From JAMBLL01 sp036985935 (GTDB lineage Bacteria > Actinomycetota > Acidimicrobiia > Spongiisociales > UBA5794), in the NCBI GenBank assembly GCA_036985935.1, contig BTQP01000048.1, positions 1-11,340 on the forward strand: a stretch of DNA of 11,340 nt. Reading direction: 5' to 3'. The translations under genes were made by a program, and so were the position numbers. Below are positions 1 to 5,986 of the stretch, one piece after another. Each line of letters starts with the position of its first letter. The first letter of the stretch is position 1. The notes under the pieces are model-generated. The model saw only the letters and a program-made list of their open reading frames with translations, was not told the origin of the DNA and did not search any database.

Positions 1-1
1 G

Positions 2-415
2 TCAGTGTTCTCTCCAGATGACGACAGCCTCCGAGTGGCAGGCAAGGTCGCTGTCACATGGAATGAGGTACTCGCTTCCGTCGGGCCGATCCTCTTAGAC
101 GAAGACACAGAGGCGCACGTCATGTCAGCGGTGACTGTATTGGCGAGGGACAAATGGATCAGGTCTGGCGACGTGGACGGCATAGGAGCCAGCGATCACA
201 CCGACGAGACAGGCCTCCCACTCACGTATATATCCGACTTCGCAGTCGATGCGGACTCCAAGAACAAGGTGCTAATCCAGCTGCGAGCGCTCGACATTAT
301 CGAGCGTGGCACCAAGAAGAGAAGCTTGGCTGATACTGCCAAGTACTGGCGCGTCACTCCAGAAGGCGAAACAACCGTACTCTCGCTTCTCGCTGCGCGG
401 GGAGAAGAAGAGTGA
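2..415 (+). CDS. C-terminal part of a DUF4062-type protein (5' end outside window)
   Basis: The frame is open to the left edge, so the gene probably begins before the window; the first possible start inside is a GTG at 5. The visible 136 residues resemble the C-terminal region usual in DUF4062 proteins: a TWNEVLASVGPILLDE-like segment (about residues 18-33), then a winged-helix-like end with IQLRALDIIERGTKKRS, a TAKYWRVTPEG segment and a final short helix. In that family an N-terminal TIR-like DUF4062 domain precedes this part, and many members are suspected of roles in defence or signalling. Nothing of the N-terminal domain can be seen here, so function cannot be assigned from the window. 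No terminator was recognised after the stop. Identification rests on remembered family patterns; a different protein with a similar winged-helix end is possible. Confidence 0.6.
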   Translation, partial: SVFSPDDDSLRVAGKVAVTWNEVLASVGPILLDEDTEAHVMSAVTVLARDKWIRSGDVDGIGASDHTDETGLPLTYISDFAVDADSKNKVLIQLRALDIIERGTKKRSLADTAKYWRVTPEGETTVLSLLAARGEEE

Positions 416-603
416 TTCCGTGGCGGTCGGCAAGGAGTGTGAGGTTTACTGGCCTGTCACAAAGCACGTCGCGGCTACCTAAGCCCCTTGCATGGCTGAC
501 CCCAGATCCTCCCCGCTCACCAACCCGCTCCCGCGGACCTGTCATCCTCCGTCGTTATTGCGAATCCTGAGTGGGCACCAAACCTGGCTTATGGGCGCGG
601 CCG
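416..603. other. Intergenic stretch without recognised gene
   Basis: Between the DUF4062-type gene and the first HTH unit there is no open frame with recognisable protein features. The gap to the next gene is 320 bp; its right part (604-735) holds the HTH1 border box, nested palindromes and promoter described separately. The left part shows nothing convincing, and no T-rich hairpin terminator. Confidence 0.5.
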
Positions 604-682
604 CGACCCGTCCCTCAGCCAATCCCAAGACGCTTTCTCAAGGTGACGTCTTGAGAGCCCACGCCATGGGACGGGCGGGTCG
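604..682 (+). repeat. Border box copy 1 with nested palindromes upstream of HTH1
   Basis: The conserved box (CCAATCCCAAGACGCTTTCT from 619, continuing to 642) recurs upstream of the other three HTH genes. This copy is the most palindromic. CAAGACG (626-632) pairs with CGTCTTG (647-653), and TCTCAAG (636-642) pairs with CTTGAGA (650-656). The two pairings overlap, so only one can form at a time. An outer perfect 8-bp arm, CCCGTCCC (607-614) with GGGACGGG (668-675), encloses both. It could be a repressor-binding region for the HTH protein or the edge of a recombining unit; the sequence alone does not decide. Confidence 0.7.
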
Positions 683-700
683 CCTGGCGAAACGAGGGTA

Positions 701-729
701 TTGAACTGGGGCAAGATCATCGGTATTGA
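701..729 (+). promoter_or_regulatory. Promoter of HTH1, predicted leaderless
   Basis: A -35 TTGAAC (701-706), a 17-nt spacer and a -10 TATTGA (724-729) are followed by 6 nt and then the ATG at 736. Transcription should begin at or within a base of the start codon, and no Shine-Dalgarno sequence is needed or seen. The same geometry occurs at the three other HTH copies. Confidence 0.65.
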
Positions 730-735
730 TCGGGT

Positions 736-1029
736 ATGAACCTCGTCCGCGACCTCCGCCTGCAAGCCGGCCTCACCCAGGAGCTCCTGGCCAGAGCGGC
801 CGGTACCACCTCCCAGACCATCTCGACCTACGAGGTCGGCCGCAAGAGCCCTACGTTGCGGACGCTGTTGCGTCTGGCGGACGCGGCCGGGTTCGAGATG
901 GTGGTGTCGTTCGTGCCCCTCGTGGATCGAGTGGATCACGACGCCGTTGAGACACCAGCGGAGATCACACCACCCAGCCGGCCGGGGGGACCAATGAGGG
1001 CGGCCCAGCAAGACCTCGGCTCACTCTGA
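736..1029 (+). CDS. Solo Xre/Cro-type HTH protein (HTH1)
   Basis: This 97-residue protein has an N-terminal Xre-type helix-turn-helix at about residues 3-60: VRDLRLQAGLTQELLARAAG, then TTSQTISTYEVGRKSPT as recognition region, then a third helix and a hydrophobic strand (MVVSFVP). The tail from about residue 62 is polar and proline-rich without known domain. Such small HTH proteins are typically DNA-binding antitoxins or autorepressors. Here no toxin follows on the same strand; the next genes are an AbiE pair converging from the other side. HTH2 has the same length (97 residues), which suggests both are full length. The ATG start is supported by the promoter ending 6 nt upstream and by alignment with the other copies. 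It may act on its own border box, but that is inference. Confidence 0.85.
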   Translation: MNLVRDLRLQAGLTQELLARAAGTTSQTISTYEVGRKSPTLRTLLRLADAAGFEMVVSFVPLVDRVDHDAVETPAEITPPSRPGGPMRAAQQDLGSL

Positions 1030-1218
1030 CTGATCAGCCGAACGTGTGGGTATCGGTAGCGTCACGCTTCGAACACGATCCGGGGAAGGTCATAAAGGAG
1101 AGGCGTGGAAGCTTTACTCACGGTTCTCATACGAAACGGACCGGAACTAAACCGTTCTCTGTCCAGCCAGGCTTGCTCTCCGGTCCACGTCTATGCATGC
1201 TCTCCGGTTTGGGTTCAC

Positions 1219-1246
1219 CATCCCGAGGACGCCATCTCAAGAAGGC
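1219..1246 (+). repeat. Degenerate border box without HTH gene
   Basis: CATCCCGAGGACGCCATCTC followed by AAGAAGG aligns with the HTH border boxes, sharing the ATCCC, GACGC and TCTCAAG blocks. No HTH gene or promoter follows; instead the 3' end of the convergent abiEii gene starts 32 bp on. It looks like the stub of a fifth unit whose gene has been lost. The rest of 1030-1277 shows no gene. Confidence 0.45.
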
Positions 1247-1277
1247 CTGTCGCCGAGGGTGCGGCTCGGGTCGCTGC

Positions 1278-2153
1278 CTAAGCGCCGCCGATGGCATCGA
1301 TCATTGTGCGGACCTCATGGGCATCGCCGGGGCTACAGCGTGCGATGGCGATCTCGTCCTCGTCGAGGTCAGCGAGAAACGCGTACCGATCCTGCACAGC
1401 CTCGATCCAGTTCGAAAAGTCGAGGGGCGTGGTGAGGTTGCCGATGTCCTCCTCTGCGAAGTCGTCGGCGTCACGCGTGCCGAGGATGTCGTCAGGATGG
1501 AAGGGTCCTCCACCAAGACCGTCCGATATAACGTCCTGCCATACCTTCAGGACCGTAAGGCGCCGTACCAAGGTCTCGTTGAAAGCCCCTCCGCGAGCGA
1601 ACCACGCTAGATCGTAGAGATCACGAGCGAGGCTCGCCCTTCTGTAGCGGGCGAGCTTCTCACTCAGTAACTCCTCCTTTCGTATCACGGGAATCTCCGG
1701 TATCTGGGTCTCGTATGTCCGATGGATCGCCATGGGAACCGGAGGCAATACCTCGGGACGTAGCCACGGGGATCTTGGAGAACAGTCGATGCGTGCTGGG
1801 ATCTCTGGCGACCCGAAAGGCGAATCGATATGAAGTCTTGAGCGCCGGTACTCGTGGACGGACTCGACTCGAAATGAGAAGCCATCCAGTGATGCGCCGT
1901 CGAGAGTCGCCAGGATGAGCTCGGCATTCCCATCATCAGCGCCGCCAAAGTCAAGGTCCGTTGAGAAACGCCCCGCGTTGCCTGCTCGGTACTTTCGGAG
2001 CGCCGTTCCTCCCTTGAGGACCACACCCAAATCGAAGATGCCTTCGGCCGACAGAATCATTAGTGCGTGGTCTTGCGCGATGTCGATCAGGGCCGGGCTG
2101 CGACCGCCCCTCTGGCCCTGAAAGTGGCGCGTCAGGTGGCCCTCGGTGATCAT
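1278..2153 (-). CDS. abiEii: AbiEii-family nucleotidyltransferase toxin
   Basis: This 291-residue protein carries the four motifs of the AbiEii/DUF1814 (MenT-like) nucleotidyltransferase toxins. Motif I is KGGTALRKY (about 47-55), motif II is RFSTDLDF (62-69) with the metal-binding aspartates, motif III is the KEELLSEKLARY helix (about 159-170), and motif IV is ARDLYDLAWF (about 176-185). Family members block growth by transferring nucleotides to an RNA target; MenT enzymes modify tRNA acceptor ends. All key residues appear intact, so an active toxin is expected. It is the second gene of an operon: its ATG overlaps the stop of the upstream antitoxin gene by 4 bp (2150-2153), a sign of coupled translation. 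Which nucleotide and which RNA it uses cannot be read from the sequence. Confidence 0.92.
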   Translation of the reverse strand: MITEGHLTRHFQGQRGGRSPALIDIAQDHALMILSAEGIFDLGVVLKGGTALRKYRAGNAGRFSTDLDFGGADDGNAELILATLDGASLDGFSFRVESVHEYRRSRLHIDSPFGSPEIPARIDCSPRSPWLRPEVLPPVPMAIHRTYETQIPEIPVIRKEELLSEKLARYRRASLARDLYDLAWFARGGAFNETLVRRLTVLKVWQDVISDGLGGGPFHPDDILGTRDADDFAEEDIGNLTTPLDFSNWIEAVQDRYAFLADLDEDEIAIARCSPGDAHEVRTMIDAIGGA

Positions 2154-2947
2154 GGAGCTGACTGGATGAGAGCACTGTCGATCACGTCGTATTCAGCGTC
2201 GTAAGTGCCGGAGCGATCCCTCCGCCCGAGGTAGAAGGGCCCCCTCCCGGGAGGCGCATCCTCGAATACCACAGCTGCCAGATGCTCGTTGTCGCCACGA
2301 GCGAGAAGGTAGCCGAGCCGGGCCCACGCCGATCTCGGCGCGGATTCGAGTTCATCACGCAACCGACTTTCACTGACCCGATTGGTAGCCTCGGCTAGCC
2401 AGTCCGACACATTCCGCCAGTCGCGATACCAGTTCGGCCGAATGGCCATTGCAGCTAACAGAGTGTCAACGCTCCACACGGGCAGGTCCCTCAATCGGTC
2501 CAGCTCGGTCGCTGCCGCATGCCGTACGACCCTGTAGTCCTTCAAGGCCGGGGGAAGTACGAGGCCAGGGGGCGCGGCGATGACCTCCTTGGCCGGCTTT
2601 CGTCCCGACAGGCCATGAAGCCAAGACGCCGACTCCGCGGCGATCGCTACCGCGAGATCCGGCCGTTTTCGCAGGGTGGCGTGGAGCTCGATGTGGTTGT
2701 CGCCGGACGAGAAGGGACCGGCTCGAGCGGCTGGTGCAAACTCCCATAGGCCCCTTGTGCCGAGCGGTATCAGCCATCCGTGGCGTACGAGGTGCTCGAT
2801 CAGGTAGGAGATTCGGGAGTTGACCCCTGTCTCTCGTGCGATGCGTTCTACGTCCTCCCGACTCACGAGCGTGGGTTGCTCAAGCTCAAACCGCGCAATG
2901 AGCGGAGCGAGCTTCTCAGGGATCCTGCGGTCAACGTTTCCTGTCAT
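2150..2947 (-). CDS. abiEi: AbiEi-family antitoxin
   Basis: The 265-residue protein lies directly upstream of the AbiEii gene, the standard order of this type IV system. The N-terminal 75 residues form a winged helix (TLVSREDVERIARETGVNSR followed by a wing ending LWEFAPAA). The middle and C-terminal part fits the AbiEi antitoxin domain (ASWLHGLSGRKP, then VWSVDTLLAAMAIRPNWYRDW and the helical end). Family members bind their own promoter through the winged helix and neutralise the toxin through the C-terminal domain; whether this one contacts the toxin directly is unknown. The ATG start sits 14 nt after a good -10 box. The promoter shows an inverted repeat consistent with autoregulation. Confidence 0.88.
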   Translation of the reverse strand: MTGNVDRRIPEKLAPLIARFELEQPTLVSREDVERIARETGVNSRISYLIEHLVRHGWLIPLGTRGLWEFAPAARAGPFSSGDNHIELHATLRKRPDLAVAIAAESASWLHGLSGRKPAKEVIAAPPGLVLPPALKDYRVVRHAAATELDRLRDLPVWSVDTLLAAMAIRPNWYRDWRNVSDWLAEATNRVSESRLRDELESAPRSAWARLGYLLARGDNEHLAAVVFEDAPPGRGPFYLGRRDRSGTYDAEYDVIDSALIQSAP

Positions 2948-2948
2948 T

Positions 2949-2990
2949 TTGGTACTGCAAAATCATAGCCAGTCGGAAGATACAGTACAA
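2949..2990 (-). promoter_or_regulatory. abiE promoter with flanking inverted repeat
   Basis: Reading the minus strand, -35 TTGTAC (2990-2985), a 17-nt spacer and -10 TATGAT (2967-2962) end 14 nt before the abiEi ATG, so the leader is only about 7-8 nt. GTACTG (2952-2957, plus strand) and CAGTAC (2983-2988) form an inverted repeat, extended to TTGGTACTG and CAGTACAA, that brackets the -10 and overlaps the -35. AbiEi antitoxins are known to repress by binding inverted repeats in their promoters, so this is the likely operator. Confidence 0.65.
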
Positions 2991-3122
2991 GAACGACAGT
3001 CATCGGACCCGAAGGAGGCGGCCACGCACGGCAGGTCGGTCGCCTCGGGTCGGCCCTAGGTGTCGGATCGCCGATCGCGCCGCGGTTGTCCCGCCGCCGC
3101 GTCAGACATGGGCGGCAGTTGA

Positions 3123-3155
3123 ATGATGATGATGATGAAGAAGAAGAAGAAGAAA
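3123..3155 (+). repeat. Triplet microsatellite (ATG)5(AAG)5AAA
   Basis: Five ATG triplets are followed directly by five AAG and one AAA. The tract lies in the 355-bp gap between abiEi and HTH2, just upstream of the HTH2 border box. It is in the HTH2 reading frame, so an N-terminally extended Met/Lys-rich version of HTH2 starting at 3123 is formally possible, but the conserved promoter and start at 3303 make that unlikely. Slippage-prone purine-rich tracts are uncommon in a high-GC genome. Confidence 0.9.
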
Positions 3156-3186
3156 TGGGGAGATAAAGAACTACCCAGGCACGCCG

Positions 3187-3210
3187 CCAATCCCAAGACG
3201 CTTTGTCAAG
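3187..3210 (+). repeat. Border box copy 2 upstream of HTH2
   Basis: CCAATCCCAAGACGCTTTGT followed by CAAG differs from copy 1 by one base over 23. It begins 116 bp before the HTH2 start, against 117 bp for copy 1. Sequences to its left are unrelated to those left of copy 1, so the conserved unit begins at about CCAATCCC. Confidence 0.8.
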
Positions 3211-3266
3211 GACGCGGCTCATCATCTCGCCTGATGCGGAGAGCGAAAATGCTCACGACGGGGGTC

Positions 3267-3295
3267 TTGACGGTCTGGTGCACCCGTTGTCTACT
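3267..3295 (+). promoter_or_regulatory. Promoter of HTH2, predicted leaderless
   Basis: -35 TTGACG (3267-3272), a 17-nt spacer and -10 TCTACT (3290-3295) are followed by 7 nt and the GTG at 3303. The -35 sits in GGGGTCTTGA, a block shared with copies 3 and 4. Its GTCTTG is the reverse complement of CAAGAC in the border box. Confidence 0.6.
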
Positions 3296-3302
3296 GCACC
3301 TC

Positions 3303-3596
3303 GTGAATACTGTTCGGGAAATCCGCCAAGAGGCCGGACTCACGCAGGCACTTCTCGCCAGAGTCTCTGGTGTATCCGCAACCTCAATCGGACGCTACGA
3401 GACCGGCCGAGTGAGCCCAACGCTCGACGTATTGGAACGACTCGCCACTTCGGTTGATCTCACCATCGAGGTCTCCATCACTCGGGCCGGCAGCGCCAGT
3501 CGACGCGTCGAAGTCGCGTCTCCACTCAAGTCCGAGTACACACCGGTCCAAGTGCCTGCCACTCCGAAGCAGAGACACGATTTCTGGACCATCTGA
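3303..3596 (+). CDS. Solo Xre/Cro-type HTH protein (HTH2)
   Basis: The product is 97 residues, the same length as HTH1, and aligns with it through the helix-turn-helix: VNTVREIRQEAGLTQALLAR, then VSGVSATSIGRYETGRVSPT, then LERLATSVDLTIEVSI. The tail (from about residue 62) is polar and does not match the HTH1 tail. A longer frame opens at 3123 on an ATG of the triplet tract, but it would read through the border box and the promoter; the GTG at 3303 matches the other copies and the leaderless promoter geometry, so I chose it. No same-strand toxin follows: the next gene is a convergent vapC ending 40 bp away. It is probably a DNA-binding autorepressor or an orphan antitoxin; no target is proven. 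Confidence 0.82.
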   Translation: MNTVREIRQEAGLTQALLARVSGVSATSIGRYETGRVSPTLDVLERLATSVDLTIEVSITRAGSASRRVEVASPLKSEYTPVQVPATPKQRHDFWTI

Positions 3597-3636
3597 GATC
3601 CGATGCCGAAGCGACCTGCCGATCGATACGACAGCC

Positions 3637-4065
3637 CTACGCCCCAGCGAGCCGTCGTGGCGCCACCACTTCGATCAGGTCACCAAGATGCGCGAAGTCG
3701 TCGGTGTTGTGGGTGTACAACGGGAGACCGTTGGCGAGGGCGATCGCGGCGATGAACAGGTCGACGACCCTTGCGCCGCGCGCCTTTCGCCCCGCGGCAA
3801 CGACCGCTGCGTAGGTGCGACCGTAGGCCCGCGCCGCCGCGTCGTCGAACGGCAACGGATTGAACGTAGCTTCGGTTCGCTGCAGTCGATCCTGGCGGCG
3901 GGCGCGTTCCTCGACGTCATCGGTCGCGTGTGGGCCGGCGGCGAGCTCGGCGAGCGTCACAGCGGAGATGGCCAGCTCGGTGGGAAGACTTTCGGGGTCG
4001 AGGTTCTCCAGCTCTATGACCACCGAAGTGTCGAGCAGCCCCTGGTCGTGACGGCGCTCAGCCAC
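3637..4065 (-). CDS. vapC: VapC-type PIN-domain ribonuclease toxin
   Basis: From a GTG at 4065 the product is 142 residues, the usual VapC size. PIN-domain acidic residues are in place: D12 in LLDTSVVIEL, E40 in SAVTLAELAAG, D102 in ARVVDLFIAAIAL, and D122/D123 in HNTDDF. VapC enzymes are metal-dependent endoribonucleases that usually cut tRNA or rRNA. A longer frame reaches 4206, but it would overlap nearly 150 bp of the antitoxin gene and adds low-complexity Ser-rich sequence; the GTG overlaps the antitoxin stop by 8 bp, typical for such operons. The antitoxin lies immediately upstream. The RNA target cannot be told from the sequence. Confidence 0.88.
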   Translation of the reverse strand: MAERRHDQGLLDTSVVIELENLDPESLPTELAISAVTLAELAAGPHATDDVEERARRQDRLQRTEATFNPLPFDDAAARAYGRTYAAVVAAGRKARGARVVDLFIAAIALANGLPLYTHNTDDFAHLGDLIEVVAPRRLAGA

Positions 4066-4312
4066 GCTCCGCGACGCCCTGGTCAACCCACGCATCGACA
4101 TCGGCTCTGAAGCGCTCGACGTCGATGGGGGCGGCACCGTCGAAAGCAGCGACTGCTGAGTTGATATGGACCCACTGCCGCCGACGCACTGGGCGGAGCT
4201 CGCCAACGGGCACGCCGTTGCGAGTCACGACGAACGACTCGCCCCGGTCAAGCGACCGCATGATCCGCCCGCTGTTGTTGCGCAGCTCGCGTTGGGTGAT
4301 CTCCTCGGACAT
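4058..4312 (-). CDS. vapB: Phd/YefM-type antitoxin paired with VapC
   Basis: The 84-residue product begins MSEEITQRELRNNSGRIMRS and continues GESFVVTRNGVPVGELRPV, the signature of the Phd/YefM fold that dimerises and binds DNA with its N-terminal half. The C-terminal part (about 50-84), including DVERFRADVDAWVD, would be the helical toxin-neutralising tail. An upstream ATG at 4363 exists, but the one at 4312 starts the conserved fold and lies 7 nt after a -10 box. Overlap with vapC implies coupled translation. A 16-bp perfect palindrome in the promoter is the likely autoregulatory operator. The pair shows no sign of decay. Confidence 0.87.
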   Translation of the reverse strand: MSEEITQRELRNNSGRIMRSLDRGESFVVTRNGVPVGELRPVRRRQWVHINSAVAAFDGAAPIDVERFRADVDAWVDQGVAERG

Positions 4313-4319
4313 ACTGGTG

Positions 4320-4348
4320 AGTGTAGCACGCGTGCTACCAGCGTGAAA
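4320..4348 (-). promoter_or_regulatory. vapBC promoter with 16-bp palindromic operator
   Basis: GTAGCACGCGTGCTAC (4323-4338) is a perfect palindrome. On the minus strand it lies between a weak -35 TTTCAC (4348-4343) and a -10 TACACT (4325-4320), overlapping the latter by three bases. The -10 ends 7 nt before the vapB ATG, so the transcript is probably leaderless. Phd-type antitoxins bind palindromes in this position to repress their own operon. Confidence 0.75.
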
Positions 4349-4469
4349 GGGTCGGAACGTCATCTGAGGGTCCCCTACCTAAACGGCTTAGGTCGTCCAA
4401 GGCTGAGTTGGCCGTGACAAGTTCCAGGTCGGTACCCGGCGCGCGTCCGCCTCAACAGCCCGGCTGAGC

Positions 4470-5603
4470 CTATTCGGTGACGATCCCATTCAGCAGGTCG
4501 ATGAGTTCGGTGCTCGAGAACATCTGGCGAGGACGTCCAGCTCTCGTTCGGCGGGAGAATGACCGCTTGGCGAGCACCCCATCCTCGGCGAGTCGGCTGA
4601 GTGCCTCATAGGCTCCTTGCCGACTTACTCCGTAGCGTGCCGCAACCGTATCGGCGTCGACAAGCGGGTGGGCCGGAAGTTCCCGGATGACGCGAGCCCC
4701 GACCGACTCGCCGCGAGCTCGCGACCGCTCGGACAGCGAATCGATCAGCGAGGAAACACGCTGCTCGACGGTGTGCATCCAGTCGACCGCGTCGACGACG
4801 GACAATGCCGTGAACTCGATCCATCGATCCAGATCGCCTTCCTGATAGGACCGCAGGCCATCGATGTACCGATCGGTGTCCCTGGCCCAGGGGACCGATA
4901 CGGGCACGGGTGCGGGAATCTCGAGTCGTCCGGCGAGCACATGCTGGAGCAGCATCCTCCCAACGCGGCCATTCCCGTCGACGAAGGGGTGGATCACCTC
5001 GAACCGAGCGTGGGCGATCGCAGCCTGCACGACCGGTGCGACGTCGCTGCGGGCGATGTACTGCGCGAGGTCGTCGATCAGGGCGGGAACGGCGTCGGGG
5101 GGCGGGGGGATGAAGGCCGCGCGACGCGGCCCATAGGCATCCCCACCGATCCAGTTCTGCTCAGTCCTGAAGGCACCGATGTTGTCGGGATGGAGTCGAG
5201 GGTGTCCCTCCATCAAGAGACGGTGCCACCCGAGGTAGTCCTGCGGCCCGGCGGGATGCGGCGTCTCCATGGCGTCGTGGAGACCCTCGAGGTTCCCGAT
5301 GACGCGCTCGGCGATGGGATCGCGAAGCTCGCCATCGTGGGCCACCTCTGCCTCCAGAATGCGGCGGGGCCCGACGGCGATGTCCTCAATGATCGAGGAT
5401 GCGCTCGACTCGGACCGGTACAACACGGAGGCGATTCCGGCACTCGGCATCGATGGGACGGTACCCAGCGCACGGGAGGCCTCGGCAACGGCGAGCGTTG
5501 CCGCCTCCGAGATGGCGATCTGAAGCTCGGCGATCGGCTCGGCCGGATATGGCTCGTACTCGTAGGTACGTCCCAGCTCGTCGGTCCAGACGTAGCTTGG
5601 CAT
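4470..5603 (-). CDS. Fic-domain AMP-transferase with C-terminal winged helix
   Basis: The 377-residue product has the Fic core motif HPFVDGNGRVGR (205-216), with the catalytic His and phosphate-binding loop complete. Fic enzymes usually transfer AMP from ATP to a hydroxyl side chain of a target protein. An N-terminal Fic_N-like domain carries a candidate inhibitory helix, SSIIED at 69-74; it resembles the (S/T)xxxE(G/N) motif but has Asp at the last position. A flap region (FIPPPPDAVPALI) precedes the core. The C-terminal 70 residues form a winged helix (DADTVAARYGVSRQGAYEAL). This is the common arrangement of self-inhibited class II Fic proteins, needing no separate antitoxin. The ATG at 5603 follows an AAAAGGA ribosome-binding site; a frame extending to 5849 lacks recognisable sequence. 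Its target is unknown. Confidence 0.9.
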   Translation of the reverse strand: MPSYVWTDELGRTYEYEPYPAEPIAELQIAISEAATLAVAEASRALGTVPSMPSAGIASVLYRSESSASSIIEDIAVGPRRILEAEVAHDGELRDPIAERVIGNLEGLHDAMETPHPAGPQDYLGWHRLLMEGHPRLHPDNIGAFRTEQNWIGGDAYGPRRAAFIPPPPDAVPALIDDLAQYIARSDVAPVVQAAIAHARFEVIHPFVDGNGRVGRMLLQHVLAGRLEIPAPVPVSVPWARDTDRYIDGLRSYQEGDLDRWIEFTALSVVDAVDWMHTVEQRVSSLIDSLSERSRARGESVGARVIRELPAHPLVDADTVAARYGVSRQGAYEALSRLAEDGVLAKRSFSRRTRAGRPRQMFSSTELIDLLNGIVTE

Positions 5604-5609
5604 CGCGGG

Positions 5610-5668
5610 TCCTTTTAGCAAGGTATCATAGCTAGATCTTGTCAAATGGGGGAGCTTTGTCAAGACCC
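5610..5668 (-). promoter_or_regulatory. Promoter region of the fic gene
   Basis: On the minus strand, two TTGACAA heptamers (complements at 5639-5645 and 5657-5663) recur with an 18-bp period. The outer one is within GGGGTCTTGACA, like the -35 block of the HTH units. A TATGAT hexamer lies further down, and AAAAGGA is placed about 7 nt before the ATG. TTGACA to TATGAT spacing is not 17, so the exact promoter is uncertain; the repeated heptamer may be an operator. Confidence 0.4.
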
Positions 5669-5675
5669 CAATATT

Positions 5676-5714
5676 TCCTGGTGTAGAGGACCGAACCCTC
5701 CGGCTACGCCAGGA
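5676..5714. repeat. Long imperfect hairpin upstream of fic
   Basis: TCCTGGTGTAG (5676-5686) and CTACGCCAGGA (5704-5714) pair over 11 positions with one mismatch (G-T wobble in one strand), enclosing 17 nt in which GAGG and CCTC could pair further. It lacks a T-run, so it is not a standard terminator. It could be a recombination hairpin or RNA structure; no second copy was noticed. Confidence 0.5.
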
Positions 5715-5986
5715 TCGGACTGACCCTGGCTTGGAGGACGACATCACCGATGGTGCGAAAGCCGGGTGCGGACTGGGCGTCCGAGGCCGCAGGGTTCCGA
5801 CGGAATCTGGACGTTCTGACCCCACTTGTCGTATGGCCGAAGTAGGCAAGAGACCTGCATCGGAGATACCGCATGTGTCGGGGGGCGGTGTCCATGCGGT
5901 TCTCCGAGTCCCGCATCCAACTTCGTACGACTCGCGACACCCTGATAAGCCCCGACCTCGGATGAGTTCGGATGCAGCTGCGGCCG
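5715..5986. other. Gene-free stretch between fic and the PIN toxin gene
   Basis: Together with 5604-5714 this makes a 383-bp gap. Open frames exist on both strands but none encodes anything I recognise, and the fic frame extension to 5849 is low-complexity Arg/Ser/Pro sequence. No promoter, border box or repeat was recognised here. It may be residue of lost cassettes. Confidence 0.4.

Noticed and set aside
3123..3302. Extended HTH2 beginning in the ATG triplet tract
   Set aside because: It would translate the border box and promoter, which are conserved as DNA in copies without such an open frame.
3637..4206. Longer VapC starting at 4206
   Set aside because: The extra 47 residues are Ser/Pro-rich, overlap most of the antitoxin gene in another frame, and precede the conserved PIN start; the GTG at 4065 gives the standard overlap.
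4377..4393. ACCTAA/TTAGGT hairpin as a terminator between the Phd-VapC operon and fic
   Set aside because: Six-bp arms of low GC with no following T-run on either strand; it is not near a gene's 3' end in the right orientation except fic, whose stop is 77 bp away on the upstream side.
4617..5618. 333-residue open frame on the plus strand opposite fic
   Set aside because: It mirrors the fic gene, has Gly/Asp-rich composition typical of antisense frames and shows no known domain.
5676..5720. Possible tRNA 3' half on the minus strand (GTTCGGT loop with CCTCT stem and an ACACCA end)
   Set aside because: The loop lacks the conserved A at T-loop position 58, no matching acceptor 5' strand or anticodon arm is found at the right distance, and the whole is better explained as a simple hairpin.
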